Assembly: GCA_031275075.1 (NCBI GenBank)
Contig: JAISPI010000047.1
Coordinates: 1-7,228, forward strand
DNA: 7,228 bases
Direction of reading: 5' to 3'
DNA from: Burkholderiales bacterium
Lineage (GTDB): Bacteria > Pseudomonadota > Gammaproteobacteria > Burkholderiales > Casimicrobiaceae
Position 1 is the stretch's first letter; each line of letters opens with the position of its first letter. Below are positions 5,721 to 7,228 of the stretch, one piece after another. The notes under the pieces are model-generated. The model searched no databases. It was not told the origin of the DNA and saw only the letters and a program-made list of their open reading frames with translations. The position numbers and the translations under genes were made by a program.

Positions 5721-6986
5721 GTGAAGCGTTTCTTGCGATTTTCTCGGCGGTTTTTTCGGCGATTTTTCCTATTCCGGCGATTTTTCCTGTATGCGGTAAG
5801 CGCCTTCATGTTGGCCGGCTGTGTGACACCGCCGGCGTCCGAAGCGCCGCCGCAGTTGCGCTACCAGCCCTTCGCCTGGTCGGCGGTGCCGGGATGGTCG
5901 CAAGACGCGCTGGCCGAAGCATGGCCGGCTTGGCAGATGAGTTGCCGTGCCTTGCTCAAGAAAGAAGCCGGACGCGCCGTCTGGACAACGCCATGCCAAG
6001 CAGCCGAGACCATCGACCCAAGCCAGCCGAACGCCGTCCGCACCTTTTTTGAAACTCATTTTCAGGCTTGGCAAATCGTCATCGACAACGCTGAAGGCAT
6101 TGCCGGTAATACGACTGATCGCGGGCTGATCACCGGTTATTACGAGCCATTGCTCGCCGGAAATCGCCTATCGGACGCGCGTTACCGTTATCCGTTGTAC
6201 GCCCGCCCCAACGATTTATTGACGATCGAACTGGCCTCGCTCTACCCCGAACTGGAAGGCAAGCGCGTGCGTGGCCGACTGGTCGGCAACAAAGTGCTGC
6301 CGTACTTCTCCCGCGCCGAGATTGATCGCGGCAACTCTACTTTCAAAGCGACGCCCCTGTTCTACGTCGATGACGCGATGGACGCGTTTTTCCTGCACAT
6401 CCAGGGCTCGGGGCGTTTGCAATTGCCCGATGGCCATGTTGTCCGTCTTGGCTACGCCGATCAAAACGGCCATCCTTACCGCGCCATCGGCGGCATTCTC
6501 GCGCAACGCGGCGACATCGCGCGGGAAAATTTGTCCATGCAAACAATCAAAGCCTGGGGACGAGCGCACCCCGGCGCGTTGCCCGCCCTGCTCGACGAAA
6601 ATCCGAGCTACGTTTTCTTTCGTGAAGTGCCACCGCCAGAGCCTGGTTCTCTCGACGCTCGGATCGACGGCCCTATCGGCGCGTTGGGTGTACCGTTGTT
6701 GGCGCAACGCGCCATCGCCATCGACAACCGCCAACTGCCGCTCGGCGCGCCTTTTTTCCTCGAAGCTGTCGATCCCGACAGCCGTGCGGCGTTGCGACGG
6801 CTAACGATGGCGCAAGACACCGGCGGCGCCATTCGCGGCGCCATTCGCGCCGACTTTTTTTGCGGCACCGGCAAAGAAGCGGGCGAACGCGCCGGCAAGA
6901 TGCGCGAGACGGGAAGGCTGTGGCTGCTGTGGCCGAAGGGACAGAAGCCAGAGATCAGGAGTCAAGTATCAGAAAAACCGTTTTAA
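5721..6986 (+). CDS. mltA: Membrane-bound lytic murein transglycosylase A (lipoprotein)
   Basis: The product is 421 residues from the GTG at 5721. It cleaves the MurNAc-GlcNAc bond of peptidoglycan to give 1,6-anhydroMurNAc, from the periplasmic face of the outer membrane. Residues 1-33 are a lipoprotein signal with lipobox LAGC and lipidated Cys34. The MltA barrel domain spans about 105-305 (ITGYYEPLL, FLHIQGSGRL, YRAIGG). The 3D domain spans about 315-385 and ends MAQDTGGAIRG-IRADFFCG; Asp366 aligns with the catalytic Asp308 of E. coli MltA, and Asp378 is the second conserved Asp. It is longer than E. coli MltA (365 residues). The GTG has a good ribosome binding site and lies downstream of the likely -10 at 5675, whereas in-frame starts at 5661 and 5694 lack these supports. 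Two oddities are a signal peptide with RRFF three times and a final 11 residues (411-421) encoded by a heptamer repeat. It is divergent from rpe and convergent with a TonB-dependent receptor gene. Confidence 0.95.
   Translation: MKRFLRFSRRFFRRFFLFRRFFLYAVSAFMLAGCVTPPASEAPPQLRYQPFAWSAVPGWSQDALAEAWPAWQMSCRALLKKEAGRAVWTTPCQAAETIDPSQPNAVRTFFETHFQAWQIVIDNAEGIAGNTTDRGLITGYYEPLLAGNRLSDARYRYPLYARPNDLLTIELASLYPELEGKRVRGRLVGNKVLPYFSRAEIDRGNSTFKATPLFYVDDAMDAFFLHIQGSGRLQLPDGHVVRLGYADQNGHPYRAIGGILAQRGDIARENLSMQTIKAWGRAHPGALPALLDENPSYVFFREVPPPEPGSLDARIDGPIGALGVPLLAQRAIAIDNRQLPLGAPFFLEAVDPDSRAALRRLTMAQDTGGAIRGAIRADFFCGTGKEAGERAGKMRETGRLWLLWPKGQKPEIRSQVSEKPF
5757..5792 (+). repeat. 18-bp tandem repeat in the mltA signal-peptide region
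   Basis: Two codon-aligned 18-bp units (5757-5774 and 5775-5792) share their first 14 bases and encode RRFFLF and RRFFLY. A more diverged RRFF precedes them at codons 9-12. The signal peptide's n-region was apparently lengthened by small tandem duplication. Confidence 0.7.
6951..6972 (+). repeat. Tandem heptamer repeat inside the 3' end of mltA
   Basis: Units gagatca, ggagtca and agtatca (6951-6971), then g, repeat the pattern seen at 341-369. The first unit starts exactly at codon 411 of mltA, and the unit series supplies most of the last 11 codons before TAA (6984-6986). Confidence 0.55.
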
Positions 6987-7024
6987 CCGCAAAGAACGCA
7001 AAAAATCTTTGTGTTCTTTGCGGT
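6986..7024. repeat. 17-bp inverted repeat between convergent genes; possible bidirectional terminator
   Basis: Arms 6986-7002 and 7008-7024 (ACCGCAAAGAAC-CAAA type) pair at all 17 positions except one G-T, across a 5-base loop. The hairpin begins on the last base of the mltA stop codon and ends 30 bp past the receptor gene stop. No immediate T-run follows on either strand (the nearest are at about 7031-7042 on plus and about 6973-6984 on minus), so it is a weak classical terminator. The sequence type, CCGCAAAGAACGCAAA, is one I recall as a dispersed intergenic repeat in many proteobacteria. That recollection is unchecked. Confidence 0.7.
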
Positions 7025-7054
7025 AAATGCTTTTGATTTTTTCCGTTCTGAAAA

Positions 7055-7228
7055 TTACCATTGCCCGCGAATTCCGACCATGAATTGCCTGCCGCCGGTA
7101 GCGAAATCGGCGACATACTGGTAATCCTTGTTAAACACGTTATTGAGGCGAGCAAACCAAGTTAGTGTGGCAGTATCCGCGAATGTGGATTTCCATTCGG
7201 CAACGAGATTGATAACGCCGTAACCACC
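7055..7228 (-). CDS. TonB-dependent outer-membrane receptor, C-terminal end (5' partial)
   Basis: The minus strand is open from the window edge to TAA at 7057-7055, giving 57 residues; the start lies beyond 7228. The segment reads as the last beta-strands of an outer-membrane barrel: alternating hydrophobic strands, then RLNNVFNKDYQYV, ATGGRQFMVGIRG and a terminal aromatic residue, QW. The R-(E/N)N-(L/V)F-(D/N)K-DYQ pattern followed by GR-F-VG-R is typical of TonB-dependent receptors, with BtuB (cobalamin) and similar receptors the closest in feel. The final Trp fits the C-terminal signal recognised by the BAM machinery. The substrate cannot be told from this part; the plug domain and any upstream riboswitch are outside the window. 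Confidence 0.85.
   Translation of the reverse strand, partial: GGYGVINLVAEWKSTFADTATLTWFARLNNVFNKDYQYVADFATGGRQFMVGIRGQW

Noticed and set aside
5017..5724. 235-codon plus-strand open frame across rpe and the intergenic region
   Set aside because: It is antisense to rpe, whose catalytic residues are all intact on the minus strand, and it runs through the mltA promoter region.
6955..7155. 66-codon minus-strand open frame across the mltA/receptor junction
   Set aside because: It is built from the inverted repeat and overlaps the receptor frame out of phase. Peptides such as FFAFFAVK are typical spurious translations of this repeat.

Overview
The window looks like ordinary chromosome of a proteobacterium, most likely a betaproteobacterium. 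The evidence is moderately high G+C, a lysine/alanine-rich H1-like protein ending in a SWIB domain of the type common in Burkholderiales and relatives, an MltA-type lytic transglycosylase next to rpe, a DsbD-family reductase and a TonB-dependent receptor. The order or genus cannot be set from this sequence alone.

Layout: positions 1-336 (+) hold the C-terminal thioredoxin domain of a DsbD/ScsB-like thiol:disulfide interchange protein that begins outside the window. A repeat-rich spacer follows, with tandem GGRATCA-like heptamers and a hairpin joined to a G-rich tract. A strong intrinsic terminator at 471-498 serves the convergent gene at 518-1054 (-), an H1-like/SWIB protein. A 365-bp intergenic stretch (1055-1419) carries that gene's likely promoter, a probable terminator for the next operon and a small inverted repeat. 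The large gene at 1420-4899 (-) encodes a 1159-residue protein with three glycosyltransferase domains (GT-B, GT-A family 2, GT-B). It lies 15 bp downstream of, and in the same reading frame as, rpe (4915-5592, -). Divergent from rpe is mltA (5721-6986, +), an outer-membrane lipoprotein lytic transglycosylase. It converges on the C-terminal end of a TonB-dependent receptor (7055-7228, -) across a near-perfect 17-bp inverted repeat.

Functional themes: envelope biology dominates, with periplasmic thiol redox, peptidoglycan turnover, surface glycan synthesis and an outer-membrane receptor. There is also one pentose-phosphate enzyme and one nucleoid-associated protein. The genes do not form one pathway. 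rpe and the glycosyltransferase are the only pair that look co-transcribed.

I see no clearly undescribed system. The most noteworthy points are the triple-domain glycosyltransferase in frame behind rpe across a single TAG, the repeated RRFF(L) motifs in the MltA signal peptide (some resembling a Tat motif), the heptamer repeat that seems to have been captured as the MltA C-terminal tail, and the internally duplicated H1-like tract fused to SWIB.
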